The notes beneath the pieces are model-generated. The model did not search any database and was not told the DNA's origin. It was given only the letters and a program-made list of their open reading frames with translations. Below are positions 34,095 to 43,351 of a stretch of DNA of 64,000 nucleotides, piece by piece. A program made the translations under genes and the position numbers. The stretch is from NCBI RefSeq assembly GCF_900109685.1, contig NZ_FOBB01000003.1, forward strand, positions 496,001 to 560,000, given 5' to 3'. The first letter of the stretch is position 1; every line of letters starts with the position of its first letter. The stretch is from Chitinophaga rupis. GTDB taxonomy: Bacteria; Bacteroidota; Bacteroidia; Chitinophagales; Chitinophagaceae.

Positions 34095-35380
34095 CACGAT
34101 CATCAACACATAACAACCTGGCGCTTACCACGCTCATAGCCTCCCTGGGCGGTTTCCTTTTTGGTTTTGATATGGCCGTGGTATCCGGCGTGCTGCCTTT
34201 TGTACAGCAGCAGTTTGACCTGTCGGCCGCACAGCAGGGCTGGTTTGTATCCTCTGCGCTGGCAGGCTGCATTATTGGGGTGATCTTTGCCAGTGACCTC
34301 AGCGACCGGCTGGGGCGTAAAAGGCTCATGCTGCTAGCAGCCTTATTATTCCTGTTTGCAGCTATTGGCTGCACCTTCATACCGGTATTTGCCTGGCTTA
34401 TAATGGCGCGTATCTTTGGCGGCATGGCAGTGGGTATTGCTTCCAGCGTAGTGCCCTTATACCTGTCTGAAATAGCGCCGGACCACCAGCGCGGGCGGCT
34501 GGTTACTTTTTACCAGCTGGCTATTACCATCGGTATTTTTATTGCTTACCTGAGCAACGCCCTGTTATTACAATATGCATCAGAAGCAGGCGGGCTGGCC
34601 CTGTGGCGTAAAATGTTCGGCGTAGGTATTATACCTGCTATCCTGTTCCTGCTGGGCGTAACAATTATTCCTGAAAGCCCGCGCTGGTTGAAACAGCAGC
34701 AGGAAAGCGCTACAACAGCGGCACACACCAACAGCGGTTACGGGCAGCTTTTTGCGCCGGCTTACCGCCGTGCGCTGCTGATAGGCATCTTACTACCGCT
34801 ATTCTCGCAGTTCAGCGGTATTAATGCTATTATTTATTACGGGCCCACCATCTTACACCAGGCCGGCATTACTATCAGCAACTCTTTATTAAGCCAGCTA
34901 TTCTTTGGTGCAGCCAACGTTTTCTTTACGCTGTTTGCCATTTGGAAAGTAGATAGCTTAGGCAGAAGGCCCCTGTACCTGTGGGGTACTGCAGGTGCAG
35001 CCGTTAGCCTGGTATTAACGGGGATCTGTTTTTATACCGGCGCTACCACCGGCATTTACCTGCTGCTTTGCGTGCTGGCCTTCCTGGCTTTCTTTGCCTT
35101 TTCCATAGGCCCGCTGAAGTTTGTGATAGCCGCGGAAATATTCCCGGACCATATCCGCGCCAAAGCATTATCCTTCAGCATTATGGTTATGTGGGTAGCG
35201 GATACTATTGTGGGGCAGCTAACACCCATGCTTTTAAACGGCATCGGCACAGCGCCCACCTTCTGGTTCTTTGCGCTGTTTTGCGTACTGGCATTTATTA
35301 CGGTTTATAAATTGGTTCCGGAAACCAAAGGACAATCCATAGAACAAATTCAGGCACATTGGAACAAAGTAATGCATTAA
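34091..35380 (+). CDS. MFS sugar porter
   Basis: A 429-residue, 12-helix member of the sugar porter family (XylE/GLUT-like proton symporters). Diagnostic segments are GGFLFGFDMAVVSG (about 16-29), DRLGRKR (about 73-79), PESPRWLKQQQ (about 195-205), QFSGINAIIYYGP (about 238-250) and PETKGQS (about 412-418). Expected to bring released mannose or another hexose across the inner membrane. The start codon overlaps the stop of the isomerase gene (ATGA), and its end overlaps the ROK gene by 22 bases, indicating translational coupling. Confidence 0.9.
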   Translation: MTRSSTHNNLALTTLIASLGGFLFGFDMAVVSGVLPFVQQQFDLSAAQQGWFVSSALAGCIIGVIFASDLSDRLGRKRLMLLAALLFLFAAIGCTFIPVFAWLIMARIFGGMAVGIASSVVPLYLSEIAPDHQRGRLVTFYQLAITIGIFIAYLSNALLLQYASEAGGLALWRKMFGVGIIPAILFLLGVTIIPESPRWLKQQQESATTAAHTNSGYGQLFAPAYRRALLIGILLPLFSQFSGINAIIYYGPTILHQAGITISNSLLSQLFFGAANVFFTLFAIWKVDSLGRRPLYLWGTAGAAVSLVLTGICFYTGATTGIYLLLCVLAFLAFFAFSIGPLKFVIAAEIFPDHIRAKALSFSIMVMWVADTIVGQLTPMLLNGIGTAPTFWFFALFCVLAFITVYKLVPETKGQSIEQIQAHWNKVMH

Positions 35381-36240
35381 ACAGCCGGCACCCGGTAGTG
35401 CTGGGAGCAGATATTGGCGGGTCGCACATTACCACCGCATTAATAGACCAGCAGTGCAGAACGCTGGTACCGGGCTCTTTTCACCGCGAGCAGGTAAATG
35501 CCCAGGGCACCGCACCGGAGATCATACAGGCATGGGGCAGGGTAATGCGCTTAAGCATGCAGGCCGCCGCGGGAGTGCAGCAGATAGGTATCGCCATGCC
35601 AGGCCCTTTTAAGTACGAAGAAGGTATTTCCCTTATTAAAGGTTTGCATAAATATGAGGCGTTATATGGGCTCAATGTAAAAGACCTGCTGGCGCAGGAG
35701 CTGCAGCTGCCTGCATCGCACATTAAAATGGCTAACGATGCACAGTGTTTTTTACAGGGCGAGTTATACAACGGGGCTGCCAAAGGCAGGCTGAATGCAA
35801 TGGGTTTTACGCTGGGCACCGGCTTTGGATCGGCCATAGCGGAAAATGGCATTGTGCGGGATGCGGCTTTTTTTGATACGCCTTTCCTGGCATCCCGGGC
35901 AGAGGAATATTTCTGCGCCCGCTGGATCATGCAGCGGTACCGGGAGCTGAGCGGGCAAACCGCTAAAAATGTTAAGGCCATTGCGGATGTGGCACAAACA
36001 GAACCGGCCGTAGCGGCCCTGTTCCATGAATTTGGCGCTAACCTGGGTACCTTTATAGCTACTTTACAACCCGCACCGGAGCTGGTGGTGCTGGGCGGAA
36101 ATATTGCGCAAACCTTTCCCTTATTTAAAACCGGCCTGCTGGAAAAAATGCAGGCATACAGTTTATCCACGTCATTTGTGCTCTCAGCGTTAGGCGAGCA
36201 AGCCTCCCTTTTTGGCGCTGCCGGAATGCTGCCTTCATAA
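35359..36240 (+). CDS. ROK-family sugar kinase, TTG start
   Basis: A 293-residue ROK protein, likely phosphorylating imported mannose/hexose. ATP-site motif GADIGGSHITTALID lies at about 14-28, the NDAQC segment at about 117-121 and GTGFGSAI at about 152-159. The usual ROK zinc motif CxCGxxGCxE is absent; the corresponding region reads ASRAEEYFCARW. No in-frame ATG exists near the N-terminus, so the start is TTG at 35359, inside the porter gene (the later GTG at 35398 would cut close to the ATP site). Its stop codon lies in the loop of a perfect terminator hairpin. Confidence 0.82.
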   Translation: MEQSNALNSRHPVVLGADIGGSHITTALIDQQCRTLVPGSFHREQVNAQGTAPEIIQAWGRVMRLSMQAAAGVQQIGIAMPGPFKYEEGISLIKGLHKYEALYGLNVKDLLAQELQLPASHIKMANDAQCFLQGELYNGAAKGRLNAMGFTLGTGFGSAIAENGIVRDAAFFDTPFLASRAEEYFCARWIMQRYRELSGQTAKNVKAIADVAQTEPAVAALFHEFGANLGTFIATLQPAPELVVLGGNIAQTFPLFKTGLLEKMQAYSLSTSFVLSALGEQASLFGAAGMLPS

Positions 36241-36250
36241 GGCAGCATTC
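36224..36250 (+). terminator. Terminator hairpin enclosing the ROK stop codon
   Basis: GAATGCTGCC (36224-36233) pairs perfectly with GGCAGCATTC (36241-36250). The 7-base loop TTCATAA contains the gene's own stop codon. A T-run follows at 36255-36260. Ends the mannoside operon. Confidence 0.75.
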
Positions 36251-36286
36251 TACATTTTTTGTTGTGCACGAAAATTGTTACATTTC

Positions 36287-36314
36287 TACCGGATGGCTAT
36301 AGTACCATCCGGTA
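36287..36314 (+). terminator. Second hairpin after the mannoside operon
   Basis: TACCGGATGG (36287-36296) and CCATCCGGTA (36305-36314) form a perfect 10-bp stem followed by TTTT. With the hairpin at 36224 it makes a double terminator. Confidence 0.65.
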
Positions 36315-36395
36315 TTTTCATTTACAGCACATACGCCAACCAGATCTTTGCCAACGGACTGGATTAACGTTCACGTTCTTTATCAATCTTGTGTT

Positions 36396-37265
36396 ATGGA
36401 TAAGCCGGAAATTCCACATCCCCTATTCCGTGAGGCCATTGCGGCTATAGATGCAGGGGATACTACTGCGCTGGAACAATTACTGGCACAACATCCGGAA
36501 ATAGTGAGCGAGCGGCTGGAAGTGCCTGCGGAGGGCTACTTTAAACAACCTTACCTGTTATGGTTCATTGCAGATAACCCCATACGCACCGGTACCCTGC
36601 CCAATAATATTACGGACATCGCTGCCGCTATTATACGCGCTATTCAGCGGCATGCGCCGGATACATTACAGCGGCAGCTCAATTATACCTTAAGCCTGGT
36701 AGCAACCGGCAACACGGTCCGCGAGTGCGGTGTACAGCTGCCATTGATGGATCTTTTACTAAATGCAGGCGCTGTTGCCAATGGTGCGCTAAGTGCATTA
36801 GCGCATGGCAATGTATCAGCAGCCAAACACCTGCTGGAACATGGGGAAGCCCTTACCCTGCCCGTGGCCGCCTGCCTGGGGATTGCCGGCAGCGTAGAAC
36901 GGCTGGGGCCTGATGCCAGTAAGGAAATAAGGGAGGTGGCTTTAGCAGCTGCCGCCTATTACGGGCAAACAAACATTATTTCCCTTCTGCTGCAAATGGA
37001 GGTGGATGTAAACGCCTTTCCACATGCAAAATGCAGTTTCCACAGCCATGCTACTGCCCTGCACCAGGCAGTATCTTCCGGCTCGCTGGATACCGTAAAG
37101 ATCTTAGTACGCGCCGGCGCCCGGCTGGATATTAAAGACAGGATATTCCAGGGTACGCCTTTAGACTGGGCAGAATATCTGCAAAACGAAGAGAACCACA
37201 ATACCGGCATCACCAAACAACAATTTGCCCGCATTGCCAGTTACCTGCGTACTGCCGCCCAATAG
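36396..37265 (+). CDS. Ankyrin-repeat protein
   Basis: A 289-residue cytoplasmic protein with ankyrin repeats. Clear repeats lie at about 8-40 (AIAAIDAGDTTALEQLLAQHPE), 115-150 (MDLLLNAGAVANGALSALAHGNVSAAKHLLEHG), 185-215 (GQTNIISLLLQMEVDVNA) and 222-262 (SHATALHQAVSSGSLDTVKILVRAGARLDIKD). Ankyrin repeats mediate protein contacts; no catalytic domain or signal peptide is seen. The ATG at 36396 begins the first repeat; the upstream ATG at 36348 adds non-conserved residues. Single gene after the mannoside locus. Partner unknown. Confidence 0.75.
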   Translation: MDKPEIPHPLFREAIAAIDAGDTTALEQLLAQHPEIVSERLEVPAEGYFKQPYLLWFIADNPIRTGTLPNNITDIAAAIIRAIQRHAPDTLQRQLNYTLSLVATGNTVRECGVQLPLMDLLLNAGAVANGALSALAHGNVSAAKHLLEHGEALTLPVAACLGIAGSVERLGPDASKEIREVALAAAAYYGQTNIISLLLQMEVDVNAFPHAKCSFHSHATALHQAVSSGSLDTVKILVRAGARLDIKDRIFQGTPLDWAEYLQNEENHNTGITKQQFARIASYLRTAAQ

Positions 37266-37301
37266 TTTTGCTGCTGACATAGGGCTGTCAATCAGGAACC
37301 T

Positions 37302-37309
37302 TAGCTTTG
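37302..37309 (+). promoter_or_regulatory. -7 box before the winged-helix gene
   Basis: TAGCTTTG matches TAnnTTTG, 25 bases upstream of the start codon at 37334. No clear -33 TTG at the usual distance. Confidence 0.4.
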
Positions 37310-37333
37310 CAATGAACAAACGTATACCGCTAA

Positions 37334-38404
37334 ATGAAAACTACTGCCTTACTGGACCTGCGCCTGGCAAATCAACAGCTGTCAGCCCATAATTTTACAA
37401 AACCGGAGGAGGTAGTTGCATGGATGGGCGCCCTGCAGGCACAGGAATATGCACAGTCGCAATGGGCCATAGGCGTACGCCTGCCGGGTTTACAGGATGT
37501 GGATATAGAGCAGGCTATTGCGGAAAAACGGATCACCCGTACCTGGTGTGTAAGAGGCACATTGCATTTAGTGCATGCTGATGATGTGCACTGGATGTTA
37601 TCCCTGCTGGCGCCGCGTATTATCAGCGGTGCCGCCACCCGTTATAAGAACCTGGAGCTGGATGAAAAAATCTTAAAAAAGACTCAAACTATTCTTTCCC
37701 GCACACTTAAAAATAAGAAGCCGCTTACGCGGGATGAGCTAACCGTTGTGTTCCACAAGGCAGGCATTGAAGCTAAGGGAGAACGTTTGACGCATATTCT
37801 TTACCGTGCGGCAATGGATCAGCTGATCTGTATAGGTCCGAAAAGGGGTAACAGCGGCACCTACACCCTGCTGCATGCACCAACCGTCAAACCTTTTAAA
37901 GACCGCCCTGCTGCAGTTGCAGAACTGGCAAAAAGATATTTTTTAAGCCATGGACCCGCTACTGTAAATGACTTTGTTTTATGGTCCGGCCTTCCCATTA
38001 CAGAAGCCCGTGAAGGACTGGAAACTGTAAAACCGCTGCTTACTTCCTTTACGCTGCAACAAAAAGAATACTGGATGAACGCAAAACAACCGGCCACTCC
38101 AAAACCAGATCTGTACTGCTTACCGGGCTTTGATGAATATGTATTGGGCTATGAGGACCGAAGCCATTTTTTACCCACGCAGCACAAAAACCTGGTATAT
38201 ACAACCAACGGCATCTTTAATCCCGTGATCGTACATAAAGGAACCATCATTGCCACCTGGCAACGTACATTTAATAAAGACAATGTGATAGTAACATTAA
38301 AACCACTCCAACCTTTACCCGCCACCACCCTGAAAAAAATAACTACCGCATTACAACCCTACGCATCCTTCTGCAACAAAAAACTATCTATAAACGAACT
38401 ATAA
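37334..38404 (+). CDS. Winged-helix DNA-binding protein (HTH_42 / AlkX-YcaQ-like)
   Basis: A 356-residue protein of the winged-helix family related to the AlkZ/AlkX/YcaQ DNA glycosylases. Typical segments are LRLANQQLSAHNFTKPEEVVAWMGALQAQEYAQSQWAIG (about 8-46), TRTWCVRGTLHLV (about 72-84), PGFDEYVLGYEDRS (about 262-275) and FNPVIVHKGTIIATWQR (about 292-308). The well-studied AlkZ type unhooks interstrand crosslinks through a QxQ motif; the residues QAQEYAQSQW include such a pattern, so a DNA repair role is plausible but unproved. Single gene, ends at a terminator and the family F repeat. Confidence 0.78.
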   Translation: MKTTALLDLRLANQQLSAHNFTKPEEVVAWMGALQAQEYAQSQWAIGVRLPGLQDVDIEQAIAEKRITRTWCVRGTLHLVHADDVHWMLSLLAPRIISGAATRYKNLELDEKILKKTQTILSRTLKNKKPLTRDELTVVFHKAGIEAKGERLTHILYRAAMDQLICIGPKRGNSGTYTLLHAPTVKPFKDRPAAVAELAKRYFLSHGPATVNDFVLWSGLPITEAREGLETVKPLLTSFTLQQKEYWMNAKQPATPKPDLYCLPGFDEYVLGYEDRSHFLPTQHKNLVYTTNGIFNPVIVHKGTIIATWQRTFNKDNVIVTLKPLQPLPATTLKKITTALQPYASFCNKKLSINEL

Positions 38405-38411
38405 AAATCAA

Positions 38412-38437
38412 AAAGGGGCCTCCTTACGAAGCCCCCT
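38412..38437 (+). terminator. Hairpin terminator
   Basis: AGGGGCC ... AGCCCCCT forms a short GC stem (about 38412-38437) just after the winged-helix gene, directly followed by the family F heptamer repeat. Confidence 0.5.
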
Positions 38438-38438
38438 C

Positions 38439-38469
38439 CTATTAATTATTCATTCTTAATTATTAATTA
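38439..38469. repeat. Stop-anchored heptamer repeat, family F copy 2
   Basis: On the minus strand the units TAATTAA, TAATTAA, GAATGAA, TAATTAA start with the TAA stop codon of the phospholipase C gene itself. Same family and same phase relative to the stop as at 14400. Confidence 0.7.
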
Positions 38470-41007
38470 AACGGCGCGGCCCATAAACGGATCCGTAAAG
38501 CTCTCCTGCCCCGTCTCTACCCTGCCGGCATAACGTTTTTCAAACACATCAAAACCATTGACCTTAATACTGAAATCGTACCAGCCATGGCTGTTCTTCA
38601 GCGGCAGCACTATGCTGGCAGTGCCGCCTTTGGCTACTGCCTTTGCTACATCGTTTGTTTTGTAGGCATGATCTTTAATAGCTACCTGCAGGGCTTTAGC
38701 GGCATCCTGGTTAGTTACTTTCACCACTACGTTACCGGTAGGCTTTTTTGTTTTGGCATCCTGCTCATACTCCACAGCCACCTGTATGGCCGGGTCCTGC
38801 GCATTGCCTATCAGCTCCCGGTAAAAACCATTGGGGCCGTATAAACGCAAATGATATTTATTATTCTCAAATGCCTGCAAAGGCCATTCGTAGCTAATAC
38901 TGTCTCCAGCTTTTACGGCAAAGGCCCAGTTGCGGGAAATATCAGTCACACCTTTTTCATCTTTGAATGGTCCCGGTGCATATACCGTAAAAGGCGAGCC
39001 TGCAGCATTTTTACCAAACACCTGGTTGCCGGCGCTCATTTTCAGTGTTACGCGTTTTTTATCTGCCGTGCAGGTACCTTCTGCATACAGCTCGTACGGC
39101 AGGGCGCTGGAAGCACGTACCCCTTTCTCCTGGGTAGAGAGTGCGTCCATTGCCAGCGGGTTTTCAATAATGTTACGGATCTCCTGCCCCGATATTTTTT
39201 TATACCCGCCTGGCTCCTGCTTGAACTTAGCGTTATAAATATCTTCTACAAACTTGTCGCGCTGCAGAAAGGGAATGGGTTCCAGCTTATTGCCGTTAAA
39301 AGGGCTGAAAGCCGCCGTAAGATCGCCGCAAATGGTTCTGCGCCATGCGCTGATATTCTTTTGCTGAATATTCTTTTTATACTTCTGGTTCAGGAATGTT
39401 TCCAGGAACTGTAAGGTAGAGGTATGATCAAACAGCTGGGAGCATACCTTACCACCGCGGCTCCAGGGCGATGCTATGATCATAGGCACGCGGAACCCCA
39501 GTCCTATAGGCGCTTCGCGGGCAGCCTTTTTAGGCACGCCTTGTTTCAGCTCATTTTCCAGGCGCACGTGCTCTATTTCCGTATCAATGCCGGCAGATAC
39601 TTTGCCGGTTTCCGGTTTGTTTTCATCCGGAATATAAAAAGGCTGTACGTGATCAAAGTAACCATCATTTTCATCATAGGTAACAATGAAAATAGTTTTC
39701 TTCCATACATCCGGGTTCTTGGTAAGAATGTCCAGCACTTCAGATACATACCAGGCGCCATACCAGGGTGCGCTGGGATGGTCGGAGAAGTTCTGCGGCG
39801 CTGCCAGCCAGGATACAGTGGGCAGCTTACCGCCTTCCACATCTTTCCGGAACTGGTACAGCACATCGCCTTCCGGTACGGTTACATCCCGTTTCTGCCC
39901 ACCATCGGTATAGCTTAAGGTGGTGATGTTACGGTAAGCAGGGTCGCCCTCATTTACCACAAATGCACGTTTGTATAAGCTCTTTTGTTCGGGACTTAGC
40001 TTTTCAAAATTAGCCTGGTTCCATTTTTCCAGCTCTGCTTTTGCATTGTCCAGCACTTCCTGTTTTTTGGCCAGTTCCACTCTTATTTTCTGTGCGGCTT
40101 CTTCAGAGGAAGGACTGGCTTCCTGCAGCTTGTTGATCTGGTCAGGTAATGTATCCACCTGTTTTTGCAGGTTCTGGATATAACGCGGTGCAAACTTTAC
40201 ATTGTAAGCGGCAAAAAATTCCAGCAGGTTACAGCCGAAGTTCGATAACCAGGAGCGCTCCTCGCCTTTAAACCCGCCGCCACAGCTGGTTTCATTCTGG
40301 TAAAATTTCCAGGGTATATTATTCTGCTCCAGCAGCTCGGGGAACGTGTTCCAGGGCAGCTTGGCATAGCTGTAATCATCATTACGGATGTGTGCCTTGG
40401 GAATGCCGTCTGTTTCATGCGTGATCTTACCTGTCCAGAAAAAAGAGCGGTTAGGCGTGGTGCTGGTCATGGCAGAACAAAAGTTCTGATCACAAATAGT
40501 AAAGGCATCTGCCATGGCATAGTTAAAAGGCAGATCTTCCCGGTTGTAATAACCCAGCGTAAGCGGCATAGCTGCATACTGTTTATTGCCGGACCTTTTG
40601 GCTATCAGCCACTGGTCATACTTACCATTATTATTGGCATCTACCTGGCTGGCGCGGGAGTGCGGCAAAGAGCCCATCCAGGTTACTTTGGTATCCTTAA
40701 TATCCAAACGGAAAGGGGCATACGTTTCGCCCAGGTCATTGGTTTGCAGCCATACCGGCTTTTTATCGGGTAAGGCCAGCGCACGCGGGTCATTAAAACC
40801 GCGCACGCCCTGCAGCGTGCCAAAGCAATGGTCAAAAGAACGGTTCTCCTGCATCAGTATCACTACATGTTCTGCATCCAGGTAAGTACTGCCTAAGGTA
40901 GGGTCTATTGCCAGTGCGCGTTGAATAGATGCCGGCATAAAAGCTGACAAACCTGCGGCCCCGGATAACAATACTGATTTTTTGAGGAATTCCCTGCGTG
41001 TATCCAT
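38467..41007 (-). CDS. Phosphocholine-specific phospholipase C (non-haemolytic type)
   Basis: An 846-residue enzyme splitting phosphatidylcholine-type lipids or related phosphate esters. Tat signal RREFLKKS at residues 4-11. The catalytic phosphoesterase domain (about 40-560) has HVVILMQENRSFDHCFGTL (about 47-65), TSTTPNRSFFW, TYDENDGYFDHV (about 440-452) and LFDHTSTLQFLE, all typical of the PLC/acid-phosphatase A family. Two C-terminal beta domains (DUF756-like, about 640-835) complete it. Exported through Tat to the periplasm or outside. It stands alone; no adjacent phosphate-regulation genes are visible. Confidence 0.92.
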   Translation of the reverse strand: MDTRREFLKKSVLLSGAAGLSAFMPASIQRALAIDPTLGSTYLDAEHVVILMQENRSFDHCFGTLQGVRGFNDPRALALPDKKPVWLQTNDLGETYAPFRLDIKDTKVTWMGSLPHSRASQVDANNNGKYDQWLIAKRSGNKQYAAMPLTLGYYNREDLPFNYAMADAFTICDQNFCSAMTSTTPNRSFFWTGKITHETDGIPKAHIRNDDYSYAKLPWNTFPELLEQNNIPWKFYQNETSCGGGFKGEERSWLSNFGCNLLEFFAAYNVKFAPRYIQNLQKQVDTLPDQINKLQEASPSSEEAAQKIRVELAKKQEVLDNAKAELEKWNQANFEKLSPEQKSLYKRAFVVNEGDPAYRNITTLSYTDGGQKRDVTVPEGDVLYQFRKDVEGGKLPTVSWLAAPQNFSDHPSAPWYGAWYVSEVLDILTKNPDVWKKTIFIVTYDENDGYFDHVQPFYIPDENKPETGKVSAGIDTEIEHVRLENELKQGVPKKAAREAPIGLGFRVPMIIASPWSRGGKVCSQLFDHTSTLQFLETFLNQKYKKNIQQKNISAWRRTICGDLTAAFSPFNGNKLEPIPFLQRDKFVEDIYNAKFKQEPGGYKKISGQEIRNIIENPLAMDALSTQEKGVRASSALPYELYAEGTCTADKKRVTLKMSAGNQVFGKNAAGSPFTVYAPGPFKDEKGVTDISRNWAFAVKAGDSISYEWPLQAFENNKYHLRLYGPNGFYRELIGNAQDPAIQVAVEYEQDAKTKKPTGNVVVKVTNQDAAKALQVAIKDHAYKTNDVAKAVAKGGTASIVLPLKNSHGWYDFSIKVNGFDVFEKRYAGRVETGQESFTDPFMGRAV

Positions 41008-41181
41008 ATTACGAAATCATTAATTTTTAAACGGTCAAGAACAGCTGAAAACCATACGTGGCAATGGTTCCAGCCTGTAAATTAATGCGGCGTTCATACA
41101 AATAAAAACCGTGCACGCCCTTTCATTGATGAAGTGGCGAATATGGAGGATAAATGGCAGCAGTTTTTTGTGAGCTGTGTT

Positions 41182-41958
41182 TTATTCATCGTAAGGCGAT
41201 GGGCTCACGGAGGTCCAGCCGCCGTCTATGACCAGGCTTTGCCCGGTGATATGTTTGGCATGCGGCGATACCAGGAATAATGCGGCATGCGCAATATCCG
41301 CCGTGGTGGCCGGGCGGCCCATAGGTGTTAACCGCGACCAGATCTTTTCATAATCTGCTTCGGAAGTAGTTCTTTCCGTAAGCGTGGCACCGGGTGCAAT
41401 GGCATTTATATTAATGCCGAAAGCAGATAGCTCTACCACCAGGCTTTTGGCCAGCATTTCCAATGCGGCTTTCGTCATACCGTAAACAGCTAAATGTTTA
41501 TGCGCCTGGTGGCCGGTAACGGAGGAGGTGAACAGGATAGCGCCGCCCCCGCCCTGCTGCTTCATTTGTTTGGCAGCGGCCTGCGCTAAAAAGAAATTGC
41601 CACCCAGGTTCACCTGCAGCACTTTATAAAAATCTGTTTCAGGATAGGTAAAAAAGTCGCCGAATAAAGTAATGCCCGCGTTGCCAATAGCTATATCCAG
41701 CCGGCCAAAACGGTCCACTGCTGTTTGCACCAGCTGCTGAATGAACGCTATCTCTGCAACGTTACCGCCTATACCAATACAAACTTTTCCTGTGCTGTCA
41801 ATATTATGGGCGGCCTGTTGTGCCAGGGCTGCATCTACATCATTTAACAATACCTGTGCGCCTTGCTGTACCAGCTGCCGGCAGATCTCATAGCCTATAC
41901 CCTGCCCTGCGCCGGTAACAATAGCTACCTGTCCCTGGAAGATCGGATTAGCAGACAT
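41182..41958 (-). CDS. Short-chain dehydrogenase/reductase
   Basis: A 258-residue NAD(P)-dependent oxidoreductase. Cofactor motif TGAGQGIG at 15-22, NAG at 93-95 and catalytic Ser145/Tyr159/Lys163 (YGMTK). The end IDGGWTSVSP is the usual SDR C-terminus. The Asp at position 40 (LLND) suggests NAD(H) preference. Substrate unknown. It is on the same strand as the phospholipase C gene, but 174 bases separate them, in which I see no clear signal. Confidence 0.88.
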   Translation of the reverse strand: MSANPIFQGQVAIVTGAGQGIGYEICRQLVQQGAQVLLNDVDAALAQQAAHNIDSTGKVCIGIGGNVAEIAFIQQLVQTAVDRFGRLDIAIGNAGITLFGDFFTYPETDFYKVLQVNLGGNFFLAQAAAKQMKQQGGGGAILFTSSVTGHQAHKHLAVYGMTKAALEMLAKSLVVELSAFGININAIAPGATLTERTTSEADYEKIWSRLTPMGRPATTADIAHAALFLVSPHAKHITGQSLVIDGGWTSVSPSPYDE

Positions 41959-42101
41959 ACTCTCTGTTTTTTAGTGAAGAACGTGGATCAATACTACAAT
42001 TATAAGAAGTTATTTTCCGGCATCATAACAATTATGTGTATATTCAATAGAACTCTTTTTACTTGTAACCCATCAACCCTCAATTAAAACCTTTTATTAC
42101 T

Positions 42102-43325
42102 ATGAAAGCAATTCCTCAAATTGTAACCGCGTTACTGATCGCGGTTATTTTTATTGTAGCCTGCAGAAAAGAACAAAAGCCCGATTCCCGTAGTGAAACT
42201 GTTTCAGAAGAAATTAAAGCCAAAGTAAAAGCCCTGGGGTATTCCACTGTAAACATCCGCAAAACCGACGGCGGTTACATGGTGGAATCCGACATTTTCC
42301 TGTCTGAAAAAAGCCTGGATCATCCCAGCTCTTCCCCTACCCTGGTTATTGCCCGTACAGAGCAGTACCGCACCAATAACCTGGTAACCGGCCTGCCAAG
42401 GGTTATTACGGTGAATGCATCCGGCTTACCGGCCAGCTACATAGCTTCGGTAGATGCTGCTATTAGCCAGTATAATGCGCTGAACCTGCGGCTTACCTTT
42501 CAGCGGGTATCCACTACCGGCGACATTAACATTAACGGCACCATACTGGATCCGGGCGCATGGGGAGCAAGCGGCCCGCCGGATGCCAGCGGTAATCCCT
42601 ATAGCAGTATTTTGATCAACACTTCTTCCGGGGGCTTAGGCGCCACGCCGAATGTAAATTTTGCAGCCAGTGTAATTGCACATGAAATGGGCCACTGCAT
42701 TGGTTTCCGCCATACCGACTGGATGAACCGCTCCTACAGCTGCTCCACAGGTGGCAGTGAAGGTGAAAGTGTTTACGGCGCGGTGCAAATTCCCGGCACC
42801 CCTTCCACAGAAGATGCCGGCAGCTGGATGCTGGCCTGCATGGGCACCAATATTACGAATGGCCGGCAGTTTAACATCAATGACAGGGTGGCGCTGCAAT
42901 ACCTGTATGGTACGCCTTATGCAGCATACACCTTAATTACTAACAGCTGCACCGGCATAGCTGCCAGCTATGGCGCGGTGAACGGGCATGTGGGTGATGT
43001 AGTAGTGGCAAGAGCCACCTTCAGCGGATCTGTATCCTGGAATAATATGGCTAACGGCGCAGGTGCGCAGATCTCTCTTTCTGCCAACGGGCAATCCAAC
43101 GGCGCTTCCTCACCACACATTACCTCTTCGGGCAGCTTTAATATTTCTGCGGATATTACCTTCACTGTTACGGCTCCTACTACTTACATCAACACCACCG
43201 GAGTTATACATAACAGCACCTTCAGCTCTGCGGCAGGTGCAACCTTAACGATCGTAAGTGTGAACGGCGTAGCCAATGGCCAGCAAACCAGCATTTGTTA
43301 TGGCAGCAGCGGCGGCTCCTGGTAA
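42102..43325 (+). CDS. M57-family zinc metalloprotease lipoprotein
   Basis: A 407-residue exported lipoprotein (lipobox IVAC, Cys21). The zinc-binding motif HEMGHCIGFRH gives ligands His194, His198 and His204 and catalytic Glu195; preceding SSILINTSSGGL and following GSWMLACM are typical of the Bacteroidota M57 proteases. The protease ends near residue 275 (INDRVALQYLYG), and a Ser/Thr/Asn-rich beta domain of about 130 residues follows (ending CYGSSGGSW), perhaps for binding or anchoring. Monocistronic and convergent with the Crp-like gene. Confidence 0.85.
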   Translation: MKAIPQIVTALLIAVIFIVACRKEQKPDSRSETVSEEIKAKVKALGYSTVNIRKTDGGYMVESDIFLSEKSLDHPSSSPTLVIARTEQYRTNNLVTGLPRVITVNASGLPASYIASVDAAISQYNALNLRLTFQRVSTTGDININGTILDPGAWGASGPPDASGNPYSSILINTSSGGLGATPNVNFAASVIAHEMGHCIGFRHTDWMNRSYSCSTGGSEGESVYGAVQIPGTPSTEDAGSWMLACMGTNITNGRQFNINDRVALQYLYGTPYAAYTLITNSCTGIAASYGAVNGHVGDVVVARATFSGSVSWNNMANGAGAQISLSANGQSNGASSPHITSSGSFNISADITFTVTAPTTYINTTGVIHNSTFSSAAGATLTIVSVNGVANGQQTSICYGSSGGSW

Positions 43326-43351
43326 GATGTTAAACGGCCGGAGGCAAAAGA

